Shown one piece after another: positions 35,881 to 44,828 of a stretch of DNA of 64,000 nucleotides. Every line of letters starts with the position of its first letter. Within the stretch, counting starts at the first letter, position 1. The stretch lies in assembly GCF_002197645.1 (NCBI RefSeq), contig NZ_CP021874.1, positions 2,232,001-2,296,000 of the forward strand, read 5' to 3'. A model generated the notes under the pieces. The model saw only the letters and a list, made by a program, of their open reading frames with translations. It had not been told where the DNA came from and ran no database searches. The DNA comes from Enterococcus wangshanyuanii (GTDB taxonomy: Bacteria; Bacillota; Bacilli; Lactobacillales; Enterococcaceae). The position numbers and the translations under genes were made by a program.

Positions 35881-38148
35881 CTAAAATACTTCTGGATATA
35901 ATAATCTCAGCACGTCCATCGTCAAATGACGTCCTTGCCCTGCATGAGGATAGGTATGCATATGCATCGCTGGATTAAAATTGGCTTCAATAATTCCGTA
36001 TGTCTGGCTATCTTTACTGCCCTTGATCGTTTTGTCTGGAATGATCAAATCGATCCCGCAGATTTTTGCTCCTAAAGCTTTTACAGCTTCGATTGCAATT
36101 TGTTTATAGCTCTCATCAAAATCGTCCGTGACGTCGATCGAATCACCGCCTGTGCTGATATTTGAATTCTCGCGTAAATAGACGACCTGATCTTTTTCAG
36201 GAACCGATGTCACTAACAAGTTCTGTTCCTTCAGCATCAATCGTTCAACATCCCCAAGCTGAATCAGCTCTAAAGGCGAACGGTGATGCGTCCCTCTTAG
36301 CGGGTTCAGATTTTTCTCAGCCACCAATGCTTCAACCGAACGAACACCATCACCGACCACATTAGCTGGCACACGTAATAAGATCGCCCGCACCTGATCA
36401 TCGATCACAAAGAAACGGTATTCTGTTCCTGGTAGAAATTCTTCGATCAACACAGCAGAGTCCTCTTTGAAAGCTAATTTCAACGCCTCGCTGTAGTCCG
36501 CCAGAGAAGCTCCTTCTTTAAAAATCGTGATACCCAAACCGTAATTCGTTGTTTTTGGCTTAATCACAAACGCTTTTTCAGAATACTTCATATACGCCTG
36601 CTCTGCTTGCTCTAGCGCATCAAATTCATCACCAGCAGGAACATTGAAGCCAGCTTCTGCTAAGACTTTCTTCGTTACCGTCTTATTCTCCATGATCAGC
36701 GGTACGATGTAGCTGTCTTTGCTAGTCATATTCGCATTTTTGACATATTCTATATGTCCTTTATGGGTCAACTTCAAAAATTGTTCCTGTTCATCTAAAA
36801 TCTGAACCTCTACCCCTTTTTGAATGACATCAAATAAAAAGAGTTGCGTAGATAATTCCATATTCCTAAAACCTGCTAATTGATATGGTCTTTCATAGGC
36901 CATTCCCTGATACTCTTTCCCAAAAACGATCCCTAATTCATGATTTGAATTACTTTCGATGATCGTCCACATTTTTCCTGCGATCGTCAAATCAGGTGTT
37001 CTCAACTGTCCTCTGTGGATCTCAAGGACTTTCTTGAATTTAAATAATCCTAGAGATTCAATCATTTCATCCATCTCTGCAAAGATCCGATCACCTTCTG
37101 CTAGCAAGTTTACTTGGGCAAAAGGATGACCTAAAGCAACCTGTTCATTCAACAAATCACCTGTTGCTACCCAATCATTTGGGGTCTCTTTTTCATCCGT
37201 CCAAAGCAGATACAGCATAAACAAATGAATGAACTCCAAAGATTCTTCTTCTATCCCTAAAGGAGCAAACGGGTTCAAGTCTAAATTTCTTAATTCGATA
37301 TAACGAATACCGGTTTTAGGTAAATCAGACATTTGCTTACCGCCACGTAGTCGAACCGCCGAATAAAATTCTTTTTCCTCTGATAAAACGCCATTTTCCA
37401 CCATTCGATGAATGTCGTCGATATAGCTTTGCAAAGATTCATACGAGACTTTGACATTCTCTTTATTTTTATAGCCAAACGCACTATTGCGGATACTTCT
37501 GACTGGCTCTTTTGGACGATCTTCCTTCTCTGTAAAATAGCCCTCTTCACTAACTGGCGACGCACCAAATAAATAAGTGATCAACCAACGGTAACGTAAA
37601 TAGTTACGCGAAACTTTCATATATAAAATATTTTTGAACTCTTCGATCGTCGCATATTCTGTTTGCACTGAATACAACGCTTGAACTAATTCGATCGCAT
37701 ATTCAAAATTAAAATGGATCCCGCTGACCATTTGTTTCCGCTTGCCGTATTCTCGTGCCAAGTAGCGACGATAAAGGATTCCTTCAAATTGTTCTAGTTT
37801 GGCAATTTTGATCTCTTCATCTTTTTCAGGTAATTTTGGCGGCATACTTAACGGCCATAGCATTTCTGATTTATTCATGGAACGTAGCGCAACATCATGG
37901 ATCGCCGCCAAATAGCGCAGCATTTCATTGATCGAATTTGCTACTGGCGTGATCAACTCCACCTGTGTCTCACTAAAATCTGTCTGAATATATGGATGAT
38001 AGGAACGATTTCCTAAAATTTCTGGATGGTCAGTCTTTGCTAACGCACCATCAAAAGTTGTGCGCTGACTTTCTTTTTCTAAACCAAAGCGTGCCTCTGT
38101 CATATATGGACGGACACTTTTTTGTTGTAATAACTCTTTAAATTTCAT
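35881..38148 (-). CDS. gshF: Bifunctional glutamate-cysteine ligase / glutathione synthetase
   Basis: The 755-residue fusion has an N-terminal gamma-glutamylcysteine synthetase domain (MTEARFGLEKESQRTTFDG, RNSAFGYKNKENVKVSYESL, TGIRYIELRNLDLNPFAPLG) and a C-terminal ATP-grasp domain (AFVIKPKTTNYGLGITIFKE, VLIEEFLPGTEYRFFVIDDQ, IEANFNPAMHMHTYPHAGQG). One polypeptide thus makes glutathione from Glu, Cys and Gly, as in Streptococcus, Listeria and Enterococcus. Size is as expected for GshF. It is monocistronic and divergent from the hydrolase at 38339. The start follows GAAAGGCGACAAA. Confidence 0.97.
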   Translation of the reverse strand: MKFKELLQQKSVRPYMTEARFGLEKESQRTTFDGALAKTDHPEILGNRSYHPYIQTDFSETQVELITPVANSINEMLRYLAAIHDVALRSMNKSEMLWPLSMPPKLPEKDEEIKIAKLEQFEGILYRRYLAREYGKRKQMVSGIHFNFEYAIELVQALYSVQTEYATIEEFKNILYMKVSRNYLRYRWLITYLFGASPVSEEGYFTEKEDRPKEPVRSIRNSAFGYKNKENVKVSYESLQSYIDDIHRMVENGVLSEEKEFYSAVRLRGGKQMSDLPKTGIRYIELRNLDLNPFAPLGIEEESLEFIHLFMLYLLWTDEKETPNDWVATGDLLNEQVALGHPFAQVNLLAEGDRIFAEMDEMIESLGLFKFKKVLEIHRGQLRTPDLTIAGKMWTIIESNSNHELGIVFGKEYQGMAYERPYQLAGFRNMELSTQLFLFDVIQKGVEVQILDEQEQFLKLTHKGHIEYVKNANMTSKDSYIVPLIMENKTVTKKVLAEAGFNVPAGDEFDALEQAEQAYMKYSEKAFVIKPKTTNYGLGITIFKEGASLADYSEALKLAFKEDSAVLIEEFLPGTEYRFFVIDDQVRAILLRVPANVVGDGVRSVEALVAEKNLNPLRGTHHRSPLELIQLGDVERLMLKEQNLLVTSVPEKDQVVYLRENSNISTGGDSIDVTDDFDESYKQIAIEAVKALGAKICGIDLIIPDKTIKGSKDSQTYGIIEANFNPAMHMHTYPHAGQGRHLTMDVLRLLYPEVF

Positions 38149-38278
38149 TTTGTCGCCTTTCTTCCCCGTTATTATTCATCACTACTCATTATATAAAAAA
38201 AGAGCGGTAAAAAGAATATTTACGCTTAATTTTGTCAAAAAGAACACGATTGCCGTATCTATCGGCGAAATTTCCTAC

Positions 38279-38307
38279 TTTCACCATCAAAAAAATCATT
38301 GTATACT
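38279..38307 (+). promoter_or_regulatory. Promoter of the isochorismatase-like gene at 38339
   Basis: TTTCAC (38279-38284) and TATACT (38302-38307) are spaced by 17 bases, about 30 bases before the start codon. Confidence 0.6.
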
Positions 38308-38338
38308 AGAAAAAATAAATTGAAATGAGGAACTATCA

Positions 38339-38833
38339 ATGACTAATCGAGCCTTGATCGTAATTGACTTGCAAAATGGTCTTGAACAAACTGGTAATGG
38401 TTTATTTCAGTTAAATGATGTATTGACTGGTGTTAATCAACGGATATGTGCATACCGCAAACAGCAGCAGCCGATCATCTTTATTCAACACGAGGATGAA
38501 GAACTGATTCCACAAAGCCACAATTGGCAATTATTTGAACAGTTAGACGCTCGTTCAGAAGATTATTATGTTGGAAAAACACATGCTAATTCCTTTTTTA
38601 AAACCGTTCTTAAACAACAGCTTGATGCGCTTGCTGTGACTGAGCTTGAGTTTTGCGGTGCTCAGACAGAGTATTGTGTAGATACGACGATTCGAATGGC
38701 TCATGGGTTGGGCTACACTAATTTCATGAAAAAAGGACTTAGCACTACATTAAACAATGAGTTACTTGGAGCCAAAACGATCATCCAGCACCATGAGCAA
38801 TTATGGGACAAACGCTTTTTGACTTTTATTTAA
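38339..38833 (+). CDS. Isochorismatase-family cysteine hydrolase
   Basis: The 164-residue protein has the catalytic Asp in ALIVIDLQNGLE, lysine in DYYVGKTHANSFFKTVLKQQ, and the Cys nucleophile region in ELEFCGAQTEYCVDTTIRMA. It is shorter than the related protein at 24327 and lacks its metal-site spacing, so the substrate may differ. The start follows AAATGAGGAACTATCA. It stands alone between gshF (divergent) and the YitT-family gene. Confidence 0.87.
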   Translation: MTNRALIVIDLQNGLEQTGNGLFQLNDVLTGVNQRICAYRKQQQPIIFIQHEDEELIPQSHNWQLFEQLDARSEDYYVGKTHANSFFKTVLKQQLDALAVTELEFCGAQTEYCVDTTIRMAHGLGYTNFMKKGLSTTLNNELLGAKTIIQHHEQLWDKRFLTFI

Positions 38834-39020
38834 TGCATTTCGTTCATTTTCTACTTGATTTTATTTTACCATAAGTATGGGCTGAAAAATTAAAATTATC
38901 TCATGATATCTCTTAGTCATTCATGATAGTATAGCTAAGGGATATTTATTGAGCGTTTGAACGGCTCCATCCTTTCACTCTCTCAATTTCAAGACTTTTA
39001 ACTATGGAGGAATGTATAAA

Positions 39021-39899
39021 ATGAAATTTACGAAAAGACAGATTCAAGACGCGCTTTATGTGACGATCGGTTCTTTTATTTTGGCTGTTTCGATCAATTC
39101 AGTACTGCTGCCTAATAAAATCGTTGCGGGTGGAGCAAATGGGATCAGTGTTGTGATCAATCACCTTTTTGGTATCAGCCCAGCTCTGGTTTTATATGCG
39201 ATCAATCTGCCGCTGTTAGTGCTTTGTTTTTTATTACTAGGTAAAGATGTAGGGATCAAAACCATTTATGGCAGCTTGATTTATCCATTTTTCGTTGGGA
39301 TCACTGCTAATTTTCCTGTGTTAACGCATAATATCTTTTTGGCGACGTTATTTGGTGGGATTTTAACTGGTGTTGGTTTAGGCTTAGAATTTAGAGGAAA
39401 TGCGTCAACTGGCGGAACTGCAATTATTTCTCAAATCGTGAATAAATATTTTAAAATTTCTTTGGGCGTATCGATTTTATTTGTCGATGGTCTGGTGATT
39501 CTATCTGCTTTATATGTTTTTAGTACAGATACTGTTTTATTCTCATTGATCTGTCTTTACATCATTGGGCGTGTTGTTGATATGGTCCAAGTTGGATTTG
39601 TTCGTTCGAAAAACGTACTGATCATCTCACCAAAATATGCAGAGATCAAAGAAAAAATCCTGATCGGTATGGACAAAGGGATGACACTTATTCCAATCGA
39701 AGGCGGCTATCAACAAAATAAAAGTATGCTGATGATGACCGTGATCAGTGAAAAAGATTTCAGCCGGATCAAAGAAGGGGTTCTTGAAATTGATGAAGAA
39801 GCGTTCATCGTGTCAATGAACGCCAGTGAGGTATTCGGGCGTGGGTTTAGTTTGAAAAAAATTGCTGAAGATTATGGAATCGAAGCGAACAATCTATAA
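39021..39899 (+). CDS. YitT-family membrane protein (DUF161 + DUF2179)
   Basis: I choose ATG 39021, ten bases after GGAGG; ATG 39012 touches the ribosome site. The 292-residue protein has five to six hydrophobic segments in the first 185 residues (DALYVTIGSFILAVSINSVL-type start, FGGILTGVGLGLEFRGNAST) and a soluble C-terminal DUF2179 domain (GMTLIPIEGGYQQNKSMLMM). The family is widespread in Firmicutes, with transport or stress roles proposed for some members but no firm function. It is followed by a terminator shared with the convergent hxlR-type gene. Confidence 0.88.
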   Translation: MKFTKRQIQDALYVTIGSFILAVSINSVLLPNKIVAGGANGISVVINHLFGISPALVLYAINLPLLVLCFLLLGKDVGIKTIYGSLIYPFFVGITANFPVLTHNIFLATLFGGILTGVGLGLEFRGNASTGGTAIISQIVNKYFKISLGVSILFVDGLVILSALYVFSTDTVLFSLICLYIIGRVVDMVQVGFVRSKNVLIISPKYAEIKEKILIGMDKGMTLIPIEGGYQQNKSMLMMTVISEKDFSRIKEGVLEIDEEAFIVSMNASEVFGRGFSLKKIAEDYGIEANNL

Positions 39900-39904
39900 A
39901 AATA

Positions 39905-39946
39905 AAAAACAGATTCGTGATAGGAAATCGCGGATCTGTTTTTTTG
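39905..39946. terminator. Terminator between the YitT-family gene and the HxlR gene
   Basis: AAAACAGATTCG-type arm (from 39905) pairs imperfectly with CGGATCTGTTTTTTT (39931-39945). T runs occur on both sides, and the flanking genes converge. Confidence 0.8.
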
Positions 39947-39961
39947 AATATAAATGTCCCT

Positions 39962-40342
39962 TTATTTAAAATTGTCGCAATTAAGGCGGATCGCTTCACC
40001 ATTATCGATCAAAACTTCCGCATGTTTTTCGCCCCAGGAACAAAGCAGATCAAGGATTTCTCCTAAGGATTCTCCATATTCACTTAAGCTGTATTCAACT
40101 TTAGGCGGAATTTGATTGTATACCTTACGATCGATGATATTGTCCTGTTCTAATTCACGTAATTGTTGGGTCAACATTTTCTGCGAGATTTTAGGAATCG
40201 CCCGAAGCAATTCGCTCGTCCTCATCACCTGATGTCTTAAGTTGCATAGAATGATCGGTTTCCATTTTCCTCCAATCACATCTACAGTAACTTCTACGCC
40301 AATGTTGTATTCTTTTTCAACGATAGTTTGTACGTTTTCCAT
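39962..40342 (-). CDS. HxlR-family winged-helix regulator
   Basis: ATG 40342 follows AAAGGAAG by eight bases; TTG 40348 is the alternative. The 126-residue protein has the HxlR core (VTVDVIGGKWKPIILCNLRH, TSELLRAIPKISQKMLTQQL, PPKVEYSLSEYGESL). These regulators often respond to aldehydes or oxidants and control divergent redox genes. The divergent aldo/keto reductase and SDR genes are therefore likely targets. The cysteines (CNLRH, CSWGE, NCDNF) may sense thiol-reactive compounds, which is inference. Confidence 0.9.
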   Translation of the reverse strand: MENVQTIVEKEYNIGVEVTVDVIGGKWKPIILCNLRHQVMRTSELLRAIPKISQKMLTQQLRELEQDNIIDRKVYNQIPPKVEYSLSEYGESLGEILDLLCSWGEKHAEVLIDNGEAIRLNCDNFK

Positions 40343-40379
40343 CAGCAACGCTTCCTTTCGTTCTCTATTAAAACAGAAA

Positions 40380-40452
40380 AGTACTGATAAATCAATTAGT
40401 TACTTTTAGGTGTGTATAAAACTTTAAAGTATGTACTAGTCAAACTGAACGA
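40380..40452. promoter_or_regulatory. Candidate HxlR operator region between divergent genes
   Basis: The stretch has imperfect repeats (TAGTTACTTTTAGG, AACTTTAAAGTATGTACTAGTC, AAGTACTGAT) with the half-site AGTA/TACT recurring. HxlR family dimers bind such dyads in divergent promoters. No consensus is available for this protein, so this is a position-based suggestion. Confidence 0.35.
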
Positions 40453-40481
40453 TTGCTGATACGATAGTTTTATTCTAAAAG
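40453..40481 (+). promoter_or_regulatory. Promoter of the aldo/keto reductase-SDR pair
   Basis: TTGCTG (40453-40458) and TAAAAG (40476-40481) with a 17-bp spacer lie 17 bases before the start codon, just beside the candidate operator. The fit is moderate. Confidence 0.45.
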
Positions 40482-40497
40482 CGAGAGGAAGATTCAA

Positions 40498-41340
40498 ATG
40501 ATTCATTCATTAACAGATACAGTTTTACTAAATAATGGCGTAAAAATGCCTGGTTTTGGCTTAGGTGTATTTCAAGTAAGCAACGAAGATACGATTTTTT
40601 CTGTTCAAAAAGCCATTGAAGCAGGTTACATCAGCATCGATACTGCACAAATCTACGGCAACGAAGAAGGTGTTGGGGAAGGGATTCGCCGCGGCTTAGC
40701 AGCTACTGGAAAAAAACGCGAAGACTTATTCATTACGACTAAAATTTGGAATCACCAATTAGACTACGATCAAACGATTACCGCATTTAACGAAAGCCTG
40801 TTAAAATTGGGATTAGATTATGTAGACTTATATTTGATCCATTGGCCTGGAAACAATGAGTTCTTGACTCCTTGGAAAGCAATGGAGGATCTATATGCCG
40901 CTGGAAAAATCAAAGCAATCGGTGTGAGTAACTTTGAGATCCATCATTTGGAAACCTTACTTGAAGCAGCAAAAGTCATTCCTGTATTGAACCAAGTTGA
41001 GCTTCATCCAAGAATGGCTCAAAAAGAAATGCGCAGCTTTTTAAAAGAAAAAGGCATTGCTATTGAAGCGTGGTCTCCATTGATGCAGGGACAACTACTA
41101 CAAGATCCAACGATTTTGGCTCTTGCCGAAAAATATCATAAATCAGCCGCTCAAATCATTTTAAGATGGCACGTTCAAAATGAAATTATCGTCATTCCTA
41201 AATCGATCAAAGAAGAGCGTATCGCCAGTAATGCAGATCTGTTTGATTTTGAATTATCGACAGAGGACTTAGCGTTGATCGATCAGCTGGATAATGGCAC
41301 CAGAGTGGGACCGCATCCAGATACTTTCTTTTTTGAATAG
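40498..41340 (+). CDS. Aldo/keto reductase
   Basis: The 280-residue TIM-barrel oxidoreductase has the catalytic Asp and Tyr in SIDTAQIYGNEEGVGEG, Lys in LFITTKIWN, and His in VDLYLIHWPGN, with the NADPH-binding IPKSIKEERIASN near the end. It resembles the 2,5-diketo-gluconate reductase / methylglyoxal reductase branch and should reduce small aldehydes or ketones. It is 29 bp ahead of the SDR gene, and HxlR control is likely. The ribosome site is GAGAGGAAGATTCAA. Confidence 0.93.
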   Translation: MIHSLTDTVLLNNGVKMPGFGLGVFQVSNEDTIFSVQKAIEAGYISIDTAQIYGNEEGVGEGIRRGLAATGKKREDLFITTKIWNHQLDYDQTITAFNESLLKLGLDYVDLYLIHWPGNNEFLTPWKAMEDLYAAGKIKAIGVSNFEIHHLETLLEAAKVIPVLNQVELHPRMAQKEMRSFLKEKGIAIEAWSPLMQGQLLQDPTILALAEKYHKSAAQIILRWHVQNEIIVIPKSIKEERIASNADLFDFELSTEDLALIDQLDNGTRVGPHPDTFFFE

Positions 41341-41369
41341 CATGTAACAACGACAAAGGAGGAAACAGT

Positions 41370-42164
41370 ATGGAAATGGGCATCAAAGGTAAAAAGGCGT
41401 TGGTCACTGGATCAACGAAAGGAATCGGTAAAGCGATTGCTTTAGAACTGGCAAAAGAAGGCGCTGACGTGCTGATCAACGGTCGCAAGGATCAAGAAGT
41501 ACAGCAGCTAGTCAAAGAAATCAAAGAAGCTTATCCTGCAACGTCACCCCAGGCAGCAACTGGAGATATCGTCGATCCAGAACAGCGTGAAAAATTATTT
41601 GCGCAATTCCCTAAAGTCGATATTCTTATCAATAATATGGGGATTTTCCAGCCAATGGCTTATGAAGACATCGACGATGCAACGTGGGAACGTTTCTTTC
41701 GGACTAACGTTTTAGCCGCAAATGATTTAGTTAAATTTTACTTGCCAACTATGCTAGAAGAAAATTTCGGCAGAGTCATCTTTATTGCCAGCGAAGAAGC
41801 CATCATGCCTTCTGGAGAAATGCCGCAATACAGTATGACTAAAACAATGCAGCTTTCTTTAGCTAAAAGTTTGTCCAAGCTTACAAAGGGCACTTTGGTC
41901 ACTGTTAACACGATCATGCCTGGCTCTACAATGACCGAAGGCGTTCGTGACATGATCGAGGAAATGTATCCTGATCCTGAATTACCTTTAGAAGAAAAAG
42001 AACGATTATTTATGATCAACAACCGACCATTGTCGCAAATCCAACGCTTGATCGATCCAACTGAGATTGGTCGTTTGGTGGCTTTTGTTAGTAGTCCGTA
42101 TGCTTCTGCTTTTAGCGGAGTGGCGATTCGAATGGATGGCGGTATGGTACCGACGATCTTTTAA
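41370..42164 (+). CDS. Short-chain dehydrogenase/reductase (SDR)
   Basis: The 264-residue protein has the cofactor motif VTGSTKGIGKAIALELAKEG, NNMG at the end of strand 4, Ser in FIASEEAIMPSGEMP, and the catalytic YSMTK. It is a classical SDR oxidoreductase with unknown substrate. Cotranscription with the aldo/keto reductase suggests a shared role in carbonyl detoxification. The start follows AAAGGAGGAAACAGT. Confidence 0.92.
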   Translation: MEMGIKGKKALVTGSTKGIGKAIALELAKEGADVLINGRKDQEVQQLVKEIKEAYPATSPQAATGDIVDPEQREKLFAQFPKVDILINNMGIFQPMAYEDIDDATWERFFRTNVLAANDLVKFYLPTMLEENFGRVIFIASEEAIMPSGEMPQYSMTKTMQLSLAKSLSKLTKGTLVTVNTIMPGSTMTEGVRDMIEEMYPDPELPLEEKERLFMINNRPLSQIQRLIDPTEIGRLVAFVSSPYASAFSGVAIRMDGGMVPTIF

Positions 42165-42165
42165 A

Positions 42166-42217
42166 AAAATAACCGTTACATCGGCTGAAATGAAGTCGAT
42201 GTAATGGTTATTTTTAT
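42166..42217. terminator. Bidirectional terminator between the SDR gene and ftsY
   Basis: A stem of about 16 bp (AATAACCGTTACATCG from 42169 with CGATGTAATGGTTATT to 42212, one mismatch) has A/T runs on both sides. The flanking genes converge. Confidence 0.88.
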
Positions 42218-42219
42218 GA

Positions 42220-43458
42220 TTAGTCTTCTTCTTTTAATAAACCTTTAAATAGCCCTACCGCGAAGTCATTCGCATCAAACGGTTCTAAGTCATTGATTCC
42301 TTCACCTAAACCAACTAATTTAACTGGCAAATGCAGTTCATTTCTGATTGCTAAAACGATCCCGCCTTTGGCTGTTCCATCTAACTTAGTAAGAACCAAA
42401 CCAGTCACATCAGTCGTTTCTTTAAATTGTTTTGCTTGAGACATGGCATTTTGTCCCGTTGTCGCATCGACAACAAGTAATACCTCATGTGGTGCATCAG
42501 GCAGTTCACGTTGGATCACGCGCTTGATTTTTTCTAATTCCTTCATTAAATTGACTTTATTTTGTAGACGACCAGCCGTATCAACCAAAAGGATATCCGC
42601 ATTCTCCGCTTTCGCTCGCTCTACTGCGTCAAAGACGACCGCTGCTGGATCTCCACCGGCATTGCCACGAACAACTTCTACGCCAGCACGTTCGCCCCAA
42701 ACAACTAATTGATCGATCGCACCTGCTCTAAAGGTATCTGCTGCTGCCATCAACACTTTCTTACCGTCTTGCTTGAATTCATGAGCCAATTTACCAATGC
42801 TGGTTGTTTTCCCAACACCATTTACACCCACAAAAAGCATGACAGTCAATCCATCGGTTTGGATATTCAATGCATTGTTTTCTTCGACACCTTCTGCTTC
42901 ATATAAATCCACCATTTTTTCAATGATTATATTTTGGATCACAGCAGTTTTTTTGGCATTGCGCAATTTTACTTCCTGACGCAGTTGCTCTGTGATTTTG
43001 ATTGCTGTATCGAAACCAACATCGGCACCGATCAAGGTTTCTTCCAGTTCTTCAAAAAAGTCTTCATCGACGGAACGGAAATTAGCAAATAATTCATTTA
43101 GACGTTCACCAAAGGTTTTCCGAGTTTTTTCCAAGCCTTTTTCATACTTTTCTTGTACGATGATTTCTTCTTGAATTTCTTCAGCTACTTCCGGTTCAGG
43201 GACCTCTTCCGGCAGCACGTCATTTGCCGCAGGCTCTGGCTCTAATTCGACCTCAAGTTCTGGTTCTATGACTGAATCGACCTCTATTTCTGATTCTGCT
43301 TCTACTTGTTCTTGCAAAGAATCGATTTCAGTTTCTTCTGGGGCAGAAACTTCTGAATCGGCTGCTGTTTCTTCTAATGTCTCATCTGTTTCGATTTCAG
43401 CTGGCTTCGTTTCCTTTTCATTCATAAAAGCCTTTTTTATCTTATCAAAAAATCCCAC
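42220..43458 (-). CDS. ftsY: Signal recognition particle receptor FtsY
   Basis: The 412-residue GTPase has a Glu/Ala-rich acidic N-terminal A domain (about 12-105) and an NG domain with [32 protein letters not shown] and [15 protein letters not shown]. It docks ribosome-SRP complexes at the membrane so that membrane proteins are inserted cotranslationally. It adjoins the HAD hydrolase stop by one base. The order rnc-smc-HAD-ftsY is usual in lactobacillales. Confidence 0.97.
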   Translation of the reverse strand: MGFFDKIKKAFMNEKETKPAEIETDETLEETAADSEVSAPEETEIDSLQEQVEAESEIEVDSVIEPELEVELEPEPAANDVLPEEVPEPEVAEEIQEEIIVQEKYEKGLEKTRKTFGERLNELFANFRSVDEDFFEELEETLIGADVGFDTAIKITEQLRQEVKLRNAKKTAVIQNIIIEKMVDLYEAEGVEENNALNIQTDGLTVMLFVGVNGVGKTTSIGKLAHEFKQDGKKVLMAAADTFRAGAIDQLVVWGERAGVEVVRGNAGGDPAAVVFDAVERAKAENADILLVDTAGRLQNKVNLMKELEKIKRVIQRELPDAPHEVLLVVDATTGQNAMSQAKQFKETTDVTGLVLTKLDGTAKGGIVLAIRNELHLPVKLVGLGEGINDLEPFDANDFAVGLFKGLLKEED

Positions 43459-44286
43459 TTAGTTTCCTCCTTTCAACGGTTCTAAAACAAATTTCTCCAC
43501 TGCTTTAGCTACACCATCATTATCATTTGTATCAGTGATCACATCCGCTAATTCTTTCACACGAGGCACCGCATTTTCCATAGCCACACCTAGACCAGCG
43601 TATTCGATCATCGGCAAATCATTTTCCTCATCACCGATCGTCATGATTTCCTCTTGCTTGATGTTCAAGTCTTTTGCTAATAAAGAAATACCGTATGCTT
43701 TAGTGATTCCTTTCGGCATGAATTCTAATAAATTACTTCTCGTCTTGATGACTTCGTATTTTTCATAGAATTCACTAGGAATTTTTTTGATTTGTTCATC
43801 CAGATAATCTTCATCGATTGCTACAACAGCTTTGTTATAAATTCGCTCTGTCGTCAATTGCACCAATTCTACCGGCTCAAAGGTCAATAGATTATTCAGC
43901 TGACTGTATAAAGAAGTGTACTCTTTAGAAACTGGTAATTGAAGAACTATCCCATCAGATAGAATATCCAAAGGTACATTCAAGGTTTTAGCTAATCCAT
44001 GCAGGATATGGATATCTTCAAGCGGCATTGGATTTTTTTCAATGATTTCACCCGTATCATTTTTTTGAACCAATCCACCATTGAAGGTAATACTATAATC
44101 ACCATTATCACGCAAATCCAACGTTTCAAGATACCCTTCTATCGCAGCTAAAGGACGCCCTGTACAAAGAACAACCTTAACCCCCGCTGCCTTTGCTTGT
44201 GCTAAAACAGCTTTATTCCTAGCTGAAATTTCCTTCTTACTATCTAATAACGTCCCATCCAAATCAATGGCAACCAATTTAATCAA
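43459..44286 (-). CDS. Cof-type HAD-IIB sugar-phosphatase family protein
   Basis: The 275-residue protein has HAD motif I DLDGTLLDSKKEIS, motif II VLCTGRPLAAI, the C2B cap, and motif III/IV KGISLLAKDL-like and MTIGDEENDLPMIEYAGLGV. Such enzymes dephosphorylate sugar phosphates, pyridoxal phosphate or flavin precursors. The substrate is not decidable. It lies between smc and ftsY, separated from smc by a 500-bp repeat array. Confidence 0.92.
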   Translation of the reverse strand: MIKLVAIDLDGTLLDSKKEISARNKAVLAQAKAAGVKVVLCTGRPLAAIEGYLETLDLRDNGDYSITFNGGLVQKNDTGEIIEKNPMPLEDIHILHGLAKTLNVPLDILSDGIVLQLPVSKEYTSLYSQLNNLLTFEPVELVQLTTERIYNKAVVAIDEDYLDEQIKKIPSEFYEKYEVIKTRSNLLEFMPKGITKAYGISLLAKDLNIKQEEIMTIGDEENDLPMIEYAGLGVAMENAVPRVKELADVITDTNDNDGVAKAVEKFVLEPLKGGN

Positions 44287-44300
44287 ATAAAAACCTCCTT

Positions 44301-44779
44301 AATTTAAAAGTGGAACAAATCGTCTAATCCTGTAGAAAATTAGGAAATTGATTTTGAGACGCTCTTTGTCTCACTGGTAATTTATCTATTTTCCTAAGAA
44401 TTGATTTGTGTAGTTGGACAATTTAAAAGCGGAACAAATCGCTTAATCCTGTAAAAAATTAGGAAATTGACTTTGAGACGCTTTTTGTCTCACTGGCAAT
44501 TTATCTATTTTCCTAAGGATTGATTTGTGTAGCTGGATAACGATAATAGTGGAATGAGCTGTTCTGTCTCGACTGAAAAATAGAAAAATATAACTGAGGT
44601 GCTTTTTGTCTCATTTATATTTTATCTTTTTTCCGAAGAGTTAGCCTGTGTAGCTGGACAATTTAAAAGCGGAACAAATCGCTTAATCCTGTAGAAAATT
44701 AGGAAATTGACTTTGAGACGATCTTTGTCTCAATGGCAATTTATCTATTTTCCTAAGGATTGATTTGTGTAGCTGGATA
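44301..44779 (-). repeat. Tandem array of ~119-bp self-complementary units between smc and the HAD gene
   Basis: AATTTAAAAG.GGAA starts at 44301, 44420 and 44660, with a diverged unit near 44540, so there are four units. Each can fold into one long hairpin: CAAATC with GATTTG, AATCC with GGATT, TAGGAAA with TTTCCTA, AAATTG with CAATTT, and GAGAC with GTCTC. The third unit resembles those at 57257-57600 more than its own neighbours. There is no ORF. The array lies between two co-oriented genes and could be transcribed. Confidence 0.9.
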
Positions 44780-44788
44780 AGACAAATG

Positions 44789-44814
44789 ACCAACACTTTC
44801 TTGCAAAAGTGTTG
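44789..44814 (-). terminator. Weak hairpin after smc
   Basis: CAACACTTTCTTGCAAAAGTGTTG (44790-44813) forms a nine-base stem with a six-base loop just past the smc stop. The minus-strand downstream sequence is not clearly T-rich, so it may terminate poorly or protect the 3' end. Confidence 0.5.
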
Positions 44815-44828
44815 TACTATCGCCATCA

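Noticed and set aside
44301..44779. CRISPR array or prophage attachment site
   Set aside because: Units of ~119 bp are repeated head to tail without spacers, and no integrase is present.
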